Of a DNA stretch of 64,000 nt, positions 1-13,101 are shown piece by piece. A model generated the notes under the pieces. The model was not told where the DNA came from. It did not search any database and saw only the letters and a list, made by a program, of their open reading frames with translations. This DNA comes from Helopsaltes ochotensis (lineage: Eukaryota; Chordata; Aves; Passeriformes; Locustellidae), in assembly GCA_013400155.1 (NCBI GenBank), contig VXBM01000059.1, forward strand, positions 243,227 through 307,226, read 5' to 3'. The translations under genes were made by a program, and so were the position numbers. Each line of letters starts with the position of its first letter. Position 1 is the stretch's first letter.

Positions 1-470
1 GCGGGGCGGAGCGGGGCCGCGGCTCTCCGCCGTGCAGCTGGGCGAGGCGGGCTGGAAGAGAGCGGGATGCCGGCGGGGCGAAGGCCTGCCGCCGCCTCCA
101 AGCAGCCGGAGCGTCGCCGGCTGTGACCCCGCGCCCCTCCCGCCGGAGATCTCACCGAGGAACGGGATGCCACGGGTCCCCTTTTCAGAAGTGTCCAGGC
201 TCCGCTGTCTTCTTCAGCCGCCTCGTTCGCGTCCCGGGGAGGAACAAACCGCAAGGCTTCCTGAGCAAAAAACTCGACAGCGTCTAGAGCCTTTCCCGGC
301 CGGCAGAGCGCCCCGCTGACAGGGACAGTCCCTCTGCGTGCCCTGCCCCGCCATGCGACCGGCCCGGAGCGCGGGTTTAGGGGCGTCGCCGTTCCCTAAA
401 GTGCAAAGATTACTTTGTCTCGGTGGACGTCTGACCTGTGTTCGTTCTGGATGTGCTGTCAAAAAGTCAT
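1..470. promoter_or_regulatory. CpG island 1, probable promoter or first exon, cut by the window edge
   Basis: The first ~350 bases are strongly GC-rich with dense CpG dinucleotides, against an AT-rich background that resumes after about 470. GC boxes of the Sp1 type (GGGGCGG) sit at positions 3-9. No TATA box is visible, which fits a CpG-island promoter. Short reading frames of 76-96 codons lie here on both strands, but they look like the by-product of stop-poor GC-rich DNA and I recognise no protein. The left edge cuts the island, so its size, transcription start and direction cannot be read. It could be an untranslated first exon of a gene on either strand. Confidence 0.6.
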
Positions 471-707
471 CACCCGGGATTGTAAATGAAGAGATTAGAA
501 ACAAACGACTGGAGCTGAGTTATTTTCTAACTGGCAGGTCTGTTTACAAAGTTAAACTTCAGAGATAAAAACTTTTATGGAGTTTGTAGCGTCTTCTCTG
601 GGAAACTGAATGTCATCCAAAACTGGGCTCCAGTGCAAATCATTATGAATTTTGGTAAAGGCTTTACTTTATTTTATTGTGCTGTTCCGATTGTGTGATT
701 CGTAAGA

Positions 708-720
708 TTTTTTTTTTTTT
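708..720 (+). repeat. Poly(T) tract, T13
   Basis: Uninterrupted run of 13 T residues. It could be an old retrotransposed tail read on the minus strand or simple slippage. No element body is recognisable next to it. Confidence 0.85.
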
Positions 721-2373
721 AACCTGGGGAAGTGATCTCTCTCCCCGAAAACTGCCATAAATAAAAGTTTATTCATATAACTGCCCTGCTAAGTTAAATG
801 CGTGTCTCTAAAGTTGTTCAGACAGTCTGTGAAGTATCAGTCTGCCCGTGGGTTGGTACTGGCTGGCTGTGAGGGGCCGGGATGTAGCGGCAACCAATGG
901 CATCAGGAGCCTCCTCAGGGAGGGTCAGAATACCCCGCGCTCTAGATGCTCGGCAGTGAAGCAGTCTGGAAATCAATGTAGTGGCAAAATGATTACAGGG
1001 GAAGAACAGTGGTCAGAAAGGAGTTGGGGAGATAACAAAATAGAAACAAAAACTTCCTGAAAAGTAGAAAGTGAGTGGGTGGAGTCACAGCGTGGTAGAA
1101 GGCGTGTTATGTGTTACTTCAAGACATGAGCTTAAGATTTACAATGTATTATTTATTGCTGCTGACAGTCTTAACTGAGTCTGAAATCAGAAACTTTAAA
1201 ATAAAATTAATATTTCTGAGGGGTACTAATAAGGCTAAACCAAATTAAAGTTAGTGAAAATGAGTATTTTGCATTCTTGTCGATTTGGTGAGATGACTTG
1301 GAAAAATGGATATTGAAGGAGCATGACTCTCCCCTTTGAATTTTTTTGAGTGCTTGACTCAAAGAAACGTACATGTTCTTTCAACACACATGACTCATAA
1401 GAAATATTCATGTATTTCTCTTGTAAGACATTTCTTGTGCATCACAGAAATCAATTCTCTCATGCTATAGAGCTCTTTAGATGTAGCTTGTGGATTTGAG
1501 TCCAGGAGGGTCTGCCAGAGCTGGAAGTTGTTTGGTGTGGTGACCCCTTGGCAGGAGGCTGGGTGGGCCTTCTGCCCCAAGCTCCCTGGCTACTCCGATG
1601 GCTTGGTGGGTGGAGTTACCAGAAAGAACAAGAAAGGGGCACCTGGAAAAATTAACAAATTTGTCATTTTACCTCACACAGGAGGTGGGCAGGCAGACAC
1701 GGGGGGCTGCCAAGATTCCTGTGCCAGACACCCTCGTTGTCAGCGACTTTCAGTCTTGCACACTTGACTAGCGCTGTAGCATCCAGCATCTGCAGCTCTG
1801 GCTGTAATAAAATAACACCTGCCATGCAAATTAGACCTGACTTCATTTGCATTAAATGTCACAAGCAGCACTAGACGGCTGTGTTGATTCTCTCTGTATT
1901 GACAACAGTCTCTGGCTCGTACTGGGCACAAAGAAGAGGTGCTCAGCAGGAGGAAGCAGGGACTGATAGACAAGCACGTGGCATAATTAGTGATGTGTGG
2001 GAAAGAGCTCCCCTCTAGGAGTGGAGATTTGCAAATCCAGAGGTTTACAGAGGGGCAGGAATTAGGTTACCCCATCTGATGACAAACTGCCTTGTTAGTC
2101 AATGCCACTGAGATCCAAGCAGGCAATGGCCTCCGAGATACAATGGAAACAGTGTCGAGGTATTTACAAACTGTAACAGATGCTGTAGATGTTAGTCTGA
2201 AATGGATATATTTGTCAAGAAGAGCTCTTTGGTGTTTGCTTTTAAGAAAAAAGTGTTGTGGATATGGTGAAAATATGTGAACTGTCCATTGTGTGGTAAC
2301 TCACCCTGACCTCGATACTGACAGATTGCAGACTGTGCATTTGTAGAACTCCCCTAATGTTTCACCCAAGGTT

Positions 2374-2392
2374 AAAAAAAAAAAAAAAAAAA
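2374..2392 (+). repeat. Poly(A) tract, A19
   Basis: Uninterrupted run of 19 A residues, the longest mononucleotide run I saw. CR1 elements lack poly(A) tails, so this does not mark a CR1. The upstream 300 bases do not read as a recognisable processed pseudogene. Confidence 0.9.
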
Positions 2393-2965
2393 GACAAAAA
2401 ACTTGGAAATAATCTGGAGGGGAAAAAAATAATTGAATGATCCTTATTAAGTCCCTTAAGCACCACTTCAGGACTGGTTACTATCCTGCTCAGATCATGA
2501 GAGGGTTGTTTATTTTATACCAGAAAAAAAAACTATGGAGAGACCAAAATAACCTGGTTTTTTATCTCTTACAGAAGCAAGTTTAAAGCTCATAGGTACT
2601 GAACTTTTATCTGTAGTAGCCAAAATATAGTTTAGCCACGAAGCAGCAGCATTACCTGCCCTCCATTACACTGTCAGTGAGCTTTAATCCTGTTTTTGGA
2701 AAATCATCCTTAAAACTCAGTCTTACTACACATTTAACTTCAGCTTCACTCATAAAGAAAGTCTCTAAGGGGGACAAGCATAAGCTTCTCTGAAAACAAG
2801 TACAGAGAAATCTACTGGAAACCTTTATATTTTCTTCAAGAGAATAATCTAGCAAGAGTTTACTCACTGTGTATAAATTCACCTTTTCACAGACTACTTG
2901 CCTTTTGATTTAATCCCTCTTTAGCAAGAAATGCAAGTCAGGTCCATAACTGGATAACTTATATG

Positions 2966-3007
2966 AAATGCAGTTTGTTCACAATTCTGAAAATGCAGTT
3001 TGTTCAC
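2966..3007 (+). repeat. 25-base tandem duplication, about 1.7 copies
   Basis: The string AAATGCAGTTTGTTCAC occurs twice with a period of 25 bases. Only the second copy lacks the ATTCTG-type tail. The near-perfect identity suggests a recent local duplication. Confidence 0.8.
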
Positions 3008-5066
3008 TGCTATATTAGTTTATGAACTATAAGCAGCAAAAAGCAATTCAGGGATTTATCTATGTCCATATAAACTTAAGATACTTCTCTTCTCAAGCAT
3101 CTGCTGGGAGTCTGGAGAAAATCTGAAGATGTGTGAAAATGAGATTCAGAGCAAAAAGGCCCTTGCTGATCCATACTGTGCTCTGTCTAGAACCATCTGA
3201 TTTGCTGTTGTAAGAGAGGTTTGCATGTATTTATGGTGATTTGCTTATGGTGTCACCTTCAGCTTCCACAGCAAGCAATTAAGGTATCTCAAAGAGCAGG
3301 TTGAGTTCACTGAGAGAGTGCACAGCAGGAGCAGATGCACTGCTAGGGTGCCATCCAGCAGAATTATCTGTAATGCTCCACACTGTAGAATAAAAAGGCC
3401 TGGGACCTGCAGTGCCACTTACCTGCCTGTGTAGGTCATACTCAGCAGAGAAAAAACATAAACCAGCACAGACAGGTTTGGGGACCAGGGCAGAACAGCA
3501 CCAGGCCAGGGATGGACACCCAGGGACTGCCTGTGTACCTGACTACAGCTGCCAGGTGATCATTTGTGTATCTTCCTGTAATTTTATTTGATCAAATGAA
3601 ACCAGGTTGCTTCCTAATCATGCATAATTAATCATGCTTTTGCAGACTTTGCTCTACAGAAAAATAGCTCTGATTTTTACTTTTAGATCTCACTTCTGGC
3701 TAGAGAATATCGAACAAAATAAGCTTAGTGTTTTCCCTGTGTCTTCATATGTTTTGTAATGTTAAAAAAACCCTGATAAAATGTTGAAATAAAAATTCAG
3801 ATTTTGCAGTTCACATTTTTGGCAAACCTGAGTCTCAGCAGTGGGAATTTTTGATGGATACAGGTAGTTACAAACAGAAGGTCAAAGGGGAAAGAGTTAC
3901 ACAGTCCTAACCAAAGTGGGGATTGCAGCAGTAAATTAATGTCAAATTATCTACCTTGAAGTATCTTCACAGATAGTAGGGCTTGTATATTTTGAAGAAC
4001 AACAGCTTATTAAGATAATTTCGTAATAAATTTCATCTGCTGCATTTTACTGCCTGCCTGCAATACAGTATTTGACTTCTGATCTCACATGTGTATTACA
4101 TAGGGCACTTTTAGAAATGGGAAAGAATATTAGCTCACTGCTAAGGGAATTTGAAAACTCCTTCTCTGAGACAAATATTAAACATTCTGGTTTATACAAT
4201 CGTAAATGTCCATGTGTAGTATAGCACTATCAAGCTTTATTTTTTTTTTTTAAGCAATGTTGGCTTTTAGTCTTACCTTGAGATGTCTGTCTTACAGCTG
4301 CATTTACTTATGGCATGCACAGCAACAGATCTCTGTTGCTGTATTGACTGATGATGTGAGATAATTTATTACTTGCATGGAATATCAGCAGATTTTCTTT
4401 CAGGTATAAAAATTTCCTAAGTGAGTGATGATGCCAAGGTCAGGAGCTTGATTTGTTTTTCCTGTCATGGACTTCTGTCAAAGCAAGTGCATTGTTACAA
4501 AGGAATAACTCAAACTGGAAATTAGTTGCCATTCAGATAGGTAATTATATTTTAACAGAGCAAAATCCCAGCCCAAGCTGCCAGAGAAGGCTCAGCTAGA
4601 GCCAGCACGGGCTGGAGCAGCGTGTGTGCTCACTGTAATTGTACATGTGGCCACCTTGGTCATGCTGCCTCTTCAAACTTAAAAGAATTAAGACCAAAGC
4701 TGTCCAAATGTTAACTGAAACTCTTAATAATTAAGGGTTATTAGGGGCTGTTGGCTGGCTTTATTTTCTACTGCAGTGCACTTGTGCTTGTGGATTCTAT
4801 TTATACACAGAATTAAGAGCTCTGTTTGAACAGGTAATCCAATCTCCTCAGTGTAATTTAGCCAATGATTTTTTTTTCTCCTGGCCCTTAATTTTGGCTG
4901 TGTTTCATGATGTACAGTGCAACTGCAATACTAAAAATAGTCTCATTCAATATACCTTATCTGAAAGGAAAGATCAGACCACCCTAAAAATGCTGGGTAA
5001 AATTCTGATTTTTCTTTTTTTACTTACGAAGGAAGTAAAGTGCTGGGGGGAATTTTCTGTGTGCAT

Positions 5067-5081
5067 CTTTCCCTCTAGTGG
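5067..5081 (-). promoter_or_regulatory. Candidate CTCF site
   Basis: The core CCCTCTAGTGG (5071-5081) matches the minus-oriented CTCF consensus at the informative positions, 12 of 15 overall by hand. A hand match of this size occurs often by chance, so it needs a matrix scan or binding data. Confidence 0.3.
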
Positions 5082-6518
5082 CTGCTCTTCTCGGGGAAAA
5101 GCAGCAAGAACAACACTTCTGCCCTTCTGTATTGGGTACAAAGGGACGGCAGGATGGAGGGAAGGAGAGAGGTAGACAAACTTTTAGGTACTGGGAAACT
5201 AAAATCTCGTGATGAACTATATGAAGACAAAGATACGAAAGCCATGGATTTGACTATATTTTCATGGGAAATGCAATGTGTTCTTGAAATGCTATAACAA
5301 TTTTGATCAGTTGAATGCAAGACCAGCTTCTCAGCCACTTCATAGACTGAAGTGCTTCTTCATGTGACTTCTCTCTCACTGATCCTTTTTGTCGGTCTGT
5401 CATATTCCCAGTGCTTGCAGGACCTATGGAACTGGAAAATACCTCTGTGACAGCCCATAAACCAGCTGTCCCTCATGTATCCATTCCACACACTTTTCTC
5501 CTGTTTGCTAAATACTTTCTTTTTTCTTCTTGTCTGTCCTTTTGTTTTCGGCAGTATTAAACCCACAGCCAAGTGTCCATGTTCACTGTTTCCTTTGGGC
5601 TGTTCCTGCTCTGGGATTAGTGCCTATCACACAGCCCAGCACCCCTTCCCAAATTGCTCTCTCAAAGGGCTCAGTTAAAGCCACGAATCCACGATTGTTC
5701 AGAGGATGAGGTGGCTGAGACAGCACTGCAGAAACACACCTGGCCCGGGTAGAAAACAAGGCTGCAGGCGGACAACCACCACGTGGAATATTTCATTAGG
5801 ACTTCTTTCTGGTCTGCATGCAGCAGTGAGTGCTCACAGCCAGTGAAGCCCATGCACTGTATTGCGTCTCTGGTCACTTTTTCCAGGTGTTGAACCAGTG
5901 TTTATGTGGAGGCTAAACACCTCACATGGAGTAGGCAGAGAAAAAAAAAAGACGGAGAAAAAAACCTGCTGTAATTTCATTCATAGCTCACATGGATGCC
6001 AATCTGAGTTAGTTTTCCAGTCTTTCAGCTGGAGACATCTTTATTCTTCTTTGCTTACTTTCATCCCTTTGTTTTCTTCCGTTTTAGCGCAGAGTTGCTC
6101 TCTCCAGCCAGACTTGTTTATTCTGGCTCAGAACTGAATGTTTTAGGTCTTTGTAACCTGCAGTAGCTGAGAGATTTCCTTCACACTTGTCATTTACTGC
6201 TCTGACAGTCTACAACAACAAAGGCTATTAGATACCTCCCCTTATTCACTGCACATATTGGGCATATGTGGTACCTGGCTCAGAAACTATCACAGGGCTA
6301 CCCCAGGGTGCATCCCAGGGCACACTTCCATCAGAAATCAAATCTGACGGGACCATCAGATCTAGGAGGTTAACTTGTAACCATATATTACAAACAATTA
6401 AAATCCTGAAATATTAGTATTTCATTAAGGGCTTCTTCTGAGTAACTTATTTGTTATTCAACCAGTTAAAAGTGTCTATAGTCTTTCCCAGAAGAATTTA
6501 GACCAACCTATGGTTAAA

Positions 6519-6545
6519 AATAATAGTAATAATAATAATAATAAT
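6519..6545 (+). repeat. (AAT)n microsatellite
   Basis: About nine trinucleotide units of AAT with one AGT interruption near the start. Confidence 0.9.
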
Positions 6546-7555
6546 GGATTACTTACAAGATCTTTGAATTTATGCTGGGATAGTTCTTCCCGCACTTACT
6601 TCTCTTTAGTTTTGAATGGGAAAATGATTAGTAGTTATGTCTGTCTTCAGCAAAAAATGTAAAATAGTAATTTCCATCAAACACTGACTACAGCTACTTT
6701 GTATCATAAAACTTTACAAAGTCCCCACCAGTGAGCTCATTAGTGTAAATGATAGAGCCTGATCTCAGGTTTAAAGTCAGCAGTTTTCCTTAGCTACCAA
6801 GCAGCCTGTTTTCTTTTCTGACATGGTAATGGAGGACCTTGCTCCAGAGAGCAGGGAAAATTTCCTCTCTGTCCTTGCAGGGCAGTAGAGTTGGGCTGCT
6901 AAAAGCAAGCAGACTGAGTGGGATTTCAGTACTATCAGTATCCTTCTGGAAGCCTTTTCGGAAAGGAGCAGAGCCTTTGTAGGGGACAGAAGGAAAAATT
7001 CACCCCAAGCTTGTTGTGAGGGGCAGATGTCAAGGGATGAGAGGAGAAAAGCTGTGTCTAAAGAAAGTAATGGATTCTCCTTTTCTGACCCTCCAAAATC
7101 TTTGCGGCATACAAGCACTGCAGAACCCCACCTTAGTGTCCCATGGTACCAATGTGTGTAATGCCTCACCACACACGGGCACCTCACCAGAGCTGGGGAC
7201 ACCACGGAGTCCTGCTGGCAACAGACACGGGTGGTGCAGGTCTCCTCCTCCATTTCCATGTGCACCTGCAGGGGTAGAGCTAAGAGGAGTGGGTTAAAGA
7301 CACTGGCAACTACAGATAAAGATAAAAATATTCAACTGAAAATAATTACTTCAGTGGCAAAGAGGGGAAGGGGAGACAAAACCCTGAATACCAAGCAACT
7401 TCTCCTGACTTTCATCTGAAAACCCCTAGCCTTGTAATTGTGGGTTAAATGTGTCAGCCAGCACATGGACACTGCCACGCTGCTTACTGAATTCTGCTTT
7501 TCATGGGCAGCGATCTCTGCATTCATCACAGTGCACCAAAATAACTCCAATGAGC

Positions 7556-7581
7556 ACGGTCCGGGGCTCAGGCCGGACCGT
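7556..7581. repeat. 9-bp inverted repeat at the edge of CpG island 2
   Basis: Arms ACGGTCCGG and CCGGACCGT are perfect complements separated by 8 bases. The arms contain three CpG sites each side, so the structure sits exactly where CpG density starts to rise. Confidence 0.75.
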
Positions 7582-7980
7582 TCAGGATGCTCAGTGGCTT
7601 TGTTCGGAAAGGGGGGGCTGTCACAGCGTTCATCCGCTGCTTGCCGAAATCGTACCGCAGCACGTTTCCGTCTTCCATCGGAGCGCTGCGGGTGTTTTCA
7701 AGGGTTGTTTGTGGCTCTGGAGGAGGGCGCGGCCCCGCAGGCACCGAGGCACGGTCCCGTGCGGCCCGGGAGCCTCCCGGCCGCGCCGGCCCCGGAGCGG
7801 CCCCGGGGCCCCGCTGCCTCCGCTGCCGCCCCGGCTGCAGCAAAGCCGCGGGGCAGCGGCACTCGAGAGGGAAAAGCCGAGAGCTGCAGACTGCAGAGCC
7901 TTTTCTGGTGGAACGCGAGCACACTCCACAGCTCAACATACAAATGAACAAACTAAGGGATGCGGGCACGCGGGGTTTGG
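7556..7980. promoter_or_regulatory. CpG island 2, possible promoter
   Basis: GC content and CpG density rise sharply, peaking at about 7725-7860 with long C/G stretches, then fall back to AT-rich sequence by 8000. Overlapping frames of 99-180 codons occur on both strands and in several frames, which is what a stop-poor GC-rich island gives by chance. None shows a known domain. No TATA box is obvious. The island could start a transcript on either strand, could be an orphan island, or could be a regulatory island of a gene outside the window. Confidence 0.55.
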
Positions 7981-8073
7981 AAGTTTGAGTTGATAAAGTT
8001 GATAAAGGCTGGAGGAGCGTAACTGTTTGTGCCATTTCTGAAGGAAAGCTGCTATCCCTAGAGTAATCTCGTT

Positions 8074-8087
8074 AAAAAAAAAAAAAA
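8074..8087 (+). repeat. Poly(A) tract, A14
   Basis: Uninterrupted run of 14 A residues just beyond CpG island 2. Confidence 0.85.
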
Positions 8088-9866
8088 TCCTGGAAGCAAA
8101 TCATCTTGACTTGGAGAGGAAAGGATATATCTCACAGAAAACAAAATCTCCTCCATTGACTAATATGGGGCATTATTTAAATATTAAGCTGTGAAACAAA
8201 AAGTCTCTATTAATTTGCCTGGGTTTAAGCAGTGACTTCTGTCCTCTCAATTCTAGATTTCTAATTCTGCAGCCAGCTGAGCCTGTGATTCCCCCACATC
8301 ATCATCCTTTGGTGTGCTGCTTCCCTGTAAAGTTCCATCCAAAACCTATCAGGCTCAGAGTCCATTTTTTCTTTCATCTTCTCTCAACCTTGAATTTACC
8401 TCACCATCCATGGACTTGAATGTTTTGTGTCATTTCTGGAACTGCAATTGTGCTACAAGGTTAGGGCAGAAAAAGAATAAAGAGCATTATTTCACTTGAG
8501 GAAGACTTCTCTATTGTTTTTTTTTTCAGGTTCACGGAGCACAGGAAAGTGCATGTTTGTTGCAGTGAGATCTGGGCCTGGTAAAAGGCTCAGGGGAATG
8601 GGGAAGAGATTTTTTCATTTGCTAAGCATTGAAATGAGCCCCTCCAGGATCAGTGTGAAGGATGTCTGAGGTAGGCAGGGAGAACTCCTCTTCCTGAAAG
8701 GCTAAATCTACTTGTTTTGGAAAGTGCTGATATAGATAAACTTCTGAGGAGATACAAATTGCACTTCATGGAGTTGTCACTGCTACTTGGGCCAAATTCT
8801 TATTTACATGGGAGTGATTTTTGCATGTATATTAAATACCACAATGGTGGAAAGAATAGTTACTGAACATGGGTACCTAGTTCTTCATCAACACTGCCTC
8901 CACAGGTACATTTCAGACCCTGAAACAAAAAACCCAAGTTAAGCCTGTCACAAATATCATCTTTTCTTGCATATTCCTTCCCCTAACTATATCCACCAGC
9001 AGATTGCCCATCAGTGCTGCAGGCAGCTTGTGACAAACTGCTGTTTCCGTAATTACTGAAGGTCTGTACCACATTTGTGATGCTGTTCACCAGAGGGGTT
9101 CAAACCTAGAGAGACAGACATCATCATTTTTCTTTTGAAGCTGAGACCAAGTCTGAGTCACTGGGCTGGCCACTGACTGGCTCAGCAGATCAGCAGTGGC
9201 ACCAAACATATTGTATTTATTGAATATGTGAGGGAACAATGAGAGGTAGGATGGTAACAGCAGTGATACAAAGGGAGCGAGACAGCACCGGATAAGGAAT
9301 CCAGTCAGGTATTGGCCAGCCACCAGCATGAGCATATTTATAACAAAGATCATTTGAGGGTCATAATCAGGACATAAAGGGAATCTGCTTTGTTTGCACA
9401 TCATCATCACCATTGTTCAGCACATCTTTAAGGTACAGAAAGGCACACGTATTTTCCAAGATCTTAATTAAATTTTTCTTTTCGCACATAACTTCTTTAT
9501 TATATTTGCATCCCAAGTAAGCTGGGAGTTCTTAGTTTAGATTATGTAAAATATCTACCTACAGAGAAATCCAGCAGCACTGAATGACTCTGCACCAGAC
9601 CATTTTCTTCCAGGGTCAGCAAAATTCTTAAAGGCTGAAGTGTAAAAATTGTGTTGCATTGCATTTGCACATTGCCTTCCCTTTACCCACAGAAACTCAC
9701 CTCAGTTGTCTCAGTCCTTTTGCATACTAGGGTTTATTTACAAATTGGCAGTAAAGTGCTGTAGTCTCTTTGACAGTTTGCAATTAATTGCACACAATCT
9801 GTTTAGCTTTCAAGATGCACTGTTCATAAATGATGATATATTCCAAAAGGCAGTCCAATTGGCTCC

Positions 9867-9916
9867 TTTGCATATTGCATATATTTTTCATATTTCTGAG
9901 ACAGGACATATGCAAA
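9867..9916. promoter_or_regulatory. Opposed octamer-like motifs
   Basis: TTTGCATA at 9867-9874 and TATGCAAA at 9909-9916 are exact reverse complements, and ATTGCATA lies between them at 9874-9881. These resemble POU-domain octamer sites (ATGCAAAT), each with one mismatch. Function is inference. Confidence 0.2.
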
Positions 9917-10379
9917 ATCATTTTACTGTGGCACAAACACAGGCAAGATTATTTGGAAGAAAGGCCAGAGGTTCTATATCTAGTTCTTTCACTCACCTGC
10001 TGCAGACTGTGGGTAAGTCATCTAATATTTCTCTGCCTTTCTTTTGCGTCTGTAGAAGGTTGTTTATTCTTCTAAGAACTGGAATTCAGTGAATGAAACT
10101 GTAATTTATTATTAGTGATATATTCCAATAAATGGTGTTGCAGAGCTCTAGTATTGCTTTGAAGCCAGTATGAAAGAGTATAAAAAAAAGAGAGAATTAG
10201 AAGAAAAGGTAGCTATGTCCATCTGATATGCCTGCATGGAAATGCTATTTGTGGAATAACCTCCTCAAAACTGACAAAGGTATATGTACTAAATGGATCC
10301 CAGAGCCTTGACAAGCTTCTTCTCTTTTTACTTGTCTTGAGTAAAGAGTGACATGAGTCATGTGTCCCAAACCAATAAA

Positions 10380-10940
10380 AGCAACTTTTACGACATAAAG
10401 CATTTAAATGTGCCAGTAAATACCTTATACTGACATCATACTCTCACCATTCTTACAATGAGCTCCTATTTACTTTAATTTTTCTCTCTTTTCTCCAATG
10501 TTGCCTTCCTGTTGTGAATTATGGGCAACTCTCAGAAAAGCGACACACTTTAATGATACATGTAATACTATAATTGAATCAAGCTACTTTGTTTTCCCAC
10601 AAAGCTATCCTTTATTTGCTGGCAGGCTGCTTGTTTATCCTAACATTGTCAGTCACATCAGGAAAGCCATCTTAGTCATAAAATAGCCATTGTAGAGGAA
10701 GCACTATTGGTTCTGTACAGGGCCTTTTAGCAGTAATTATGTACAGCTTTTAGTAATTTTGAGAGTCACCCAAGCATCATTGATACAAACCATTTGCAAC
10801 GACATGCAATGATGCCTGTGTAGTATTTTTACAAGCAAAATAAAATAAGACATTTTGGTGGTAACATGTAAATTAGCCTCGAGGCTTGCAATGCAATGCT
10901 CATCAAGTGTGTAACATTTAATTACAAGACCACTGAGCAT
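10380..10940. promoter_or_regulatory. Enhancer-like block, candidate conserved noncoding element
   Basis: A roughly 560-base AT-rich stretch of complex, non-repetitive sequence with several TAAT, GCAATG and ATTA motifs and no sign of a transposon. The texture resembles vertebrate conserved noncoding elements. Conservation cannot be judged from one sequence, so this is a suggestion only. Confidence 0.15.
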
Positions 10941-13077
10941 GAGTGAGGTCCCCTGAGCTTTTCATCCCCACAACAGAAAGATTCTCCCACTGAACTGATG
11001 ATTTGAATCCTCTCATCAGACGTGGAGTGAATTCACTGCTCTCTCAGCAGGCCAAACTGGCATTTAAGGCTCTGTCGTGTTTCAGGACCCTATTTGGTAA
11101 AGTACTGCATGGATCTGCTGCTGCTTGAGATCCTTGTTGAATCCCATCTGTGAGGAACTGAGAACTGCAGTTGATAAAGCTAGCATGTCAAGAGGAAGGA
11201 GAGTTTACAAGAATTTGATTTTAAAAATTGATTGAAATTAATTGAATTAACTTCAATTGCTGACAAGAATCAAATAGAAAACCAATTAACCATTACAAAT
11301 TCCCAAAGTGATGCTCTTTTCCAGTAAGAGAGAAAACAACACTCTGTAGGTTTGCTGGAGACAGGAGTTTCATTTTCAGTATCCATCTAGTATGGCAAAT
11401 ATATTTGCTAACTTACTTGTTATAGACAACAATATAAACAATATTTTGTGTGTGTTGTCCCTGTTCCCTTGACGATGGAAAATGAGAAGCCTGAGGGACT
11501 CGCTGCCCTGCTGGACATGGTAGGGGACAGCTACTCTTAATGTTCTGAAATGTCCTGGCTTCCCAGCACTGAAGTGTTACCTTTTTATGCAAATGGTAGT
11601 GGCAACAGTCCTTGTTATTTCATGATCAGTGTTTTCATGTGCAATCAATAAATCCCCAGAGCCTCTCTCTGAAATAGCCACCTTGCTCAGCCTCCCCAGT
11701 AGGGAGGTCTATTTAGCAGCAGGTTTTCAGCAGACCAAAATGAGGAATCAATACCCCGAGAATAATCTGCCCACTTCTCCTTATGAAATATTTGTATTTT
11801 TCCATGCAAGTTCTAACAGACTAAATGATTTTTCCAATATGTAAAGGTTTAGTGCCTTGTATGGAAATGCGTCAACTACGCAAGTGCCAGCACATCTGAG
11901 AGGATCTCTCAAGGTCGCTACTGGATTGACTGAAGAGCTTCAATAAAGCTTTAAAGTCCAGCCATGCAGATAACAGAACACCCACCCAGGTGGTGGTGAG
12001 CTACTACAACCTGTAGGTGAGGGGAGTCTGGGTAGGACATGGAGCTTTCCTCTCCTGAATTCACTCCACACCCCTTCTGTTACCTGAGGCCCAAAATGGG
12101 TCCCCTCTCTGCTGTGTGCATCCCTTGCCTAGGGAAGGGACAGTGACTCCAGCCTGTTTTCTCAGTTGTTTTAACCTGCTGCACGGTTGCAGCCCTGTGT
12201 TGGCCAGCAACTCCTGCCTCAGTCTGTCCCTTGGGCATGGGAATCCTCAGCATTCTGCCCCCAAAGTATCCCTCTCTGGTGGTAACTCTACCATGACACC
12301 ATTTTTTCCTTTGAAAAGCAAATACAAAAATATTTGTTATTAATAATTTTAATAGTACTGGTGATTTAGGAGGACTTGAAAGTTACTCACAATTAGTTTC
12401 TTTTCTTGACTCCTTTAATATAGTCACAAGAATACAGTAATCTCCACATGTCTCTTCTGATCCAGGATATATCTTTCTCATCCTGGCTTTCAAAGGGGAT
12501 GCCTTTGGCAAAGGGTCTGAGGTCACATTTTCATTTTTAGCCTGGTTTCCTAAGGAAATGAGGGTCATGCCATTACTGTCTGTCTGTCTGTTCTTATTTT
12601 TCTGTCATATTGCCTTACAGGAACTTTTGAGCCTGTCAGTCAACCTCAGTCAGAGTAAAAAAGCTTTGTAAGTCGCAAGAATAAACACATGCCTGTAAGA
12701 CTTCATGGCCACTTTTGGCTGGGGAGCACAAGGATACACAAATTAGAGCTCTTGCTGAGCAAAGGTGAGGAAAACTCAGCCAGTTCCATCTGCTTGGCAG
12801 CAGCGATGGACAAGCCAGGGCTGGCCAGCATGAGGCTAAATTTGGACAAGGCGGGGCAGGGCCAGCTTCTCTGCTGGTGAGGGTGCAACAGTGCATCCAG
12901 CTGCTCCCAGGAGTGGGAGGCTCCAGGAGCACAGGGCACCCTCCCGCACAGGCACAGCTCTAGTTCTGTGCTTCACTGTGGTAATTACAAATCTCTCATC
13001 AAGTTCTGCCTTCCCTGCCAAAGTAGTCAGTGTTTTTCAGATTGCACACAGTGATACCACTCCTGTTCTAGAGAGAT

Positions 13078-13101
13078 TATAATTTAGGAATATAAATTAT
13101 A
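13078..13101. repeat. 9-bp AT-rich inverted repeat
   Basis: TATAATTTA and TAAATTATA are perfect complementary arms separated by 6 bases. AT-only arms of this size arise easily by chance. Confidence 0.6.

Larger units (their letters stand above)
561..7550. other. AT-rich unique sequence with no recognisable gene
   Basis: Nothing in this stretch reads as a known protein, RNA gene or full transposon. It holds a T13 run (708-720), an A19 run (2374-2392), a 25-base tandem duplication (2966-3007), a CTCF-like core (5067-5081) and an AAT microsatellite (6519-6545). The 162-codon minus-strand frame at 6777-7265 has no family features and overlaps other frames. Confidence 0.5.

Noticed and set aside
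2374..2392. A19 run as the tail of a processed pseudogene
   Set aside because: The upstream sequence does not read as any known cDNA and no target-site duplication was found by eye.
7438..8035. Multiple 130-180 codon frames in CpG island 2
   Set aside because: They overlap on both strands in several frames, as expected from a GC-rich stretch lacking stop codons.
9087..9413. 108-codon minus-strand frame with hydrophobic segments
   Set aside because: The hydrophobic stretches follow from T-rich codons, and I recognise no family, splice sites or start context.
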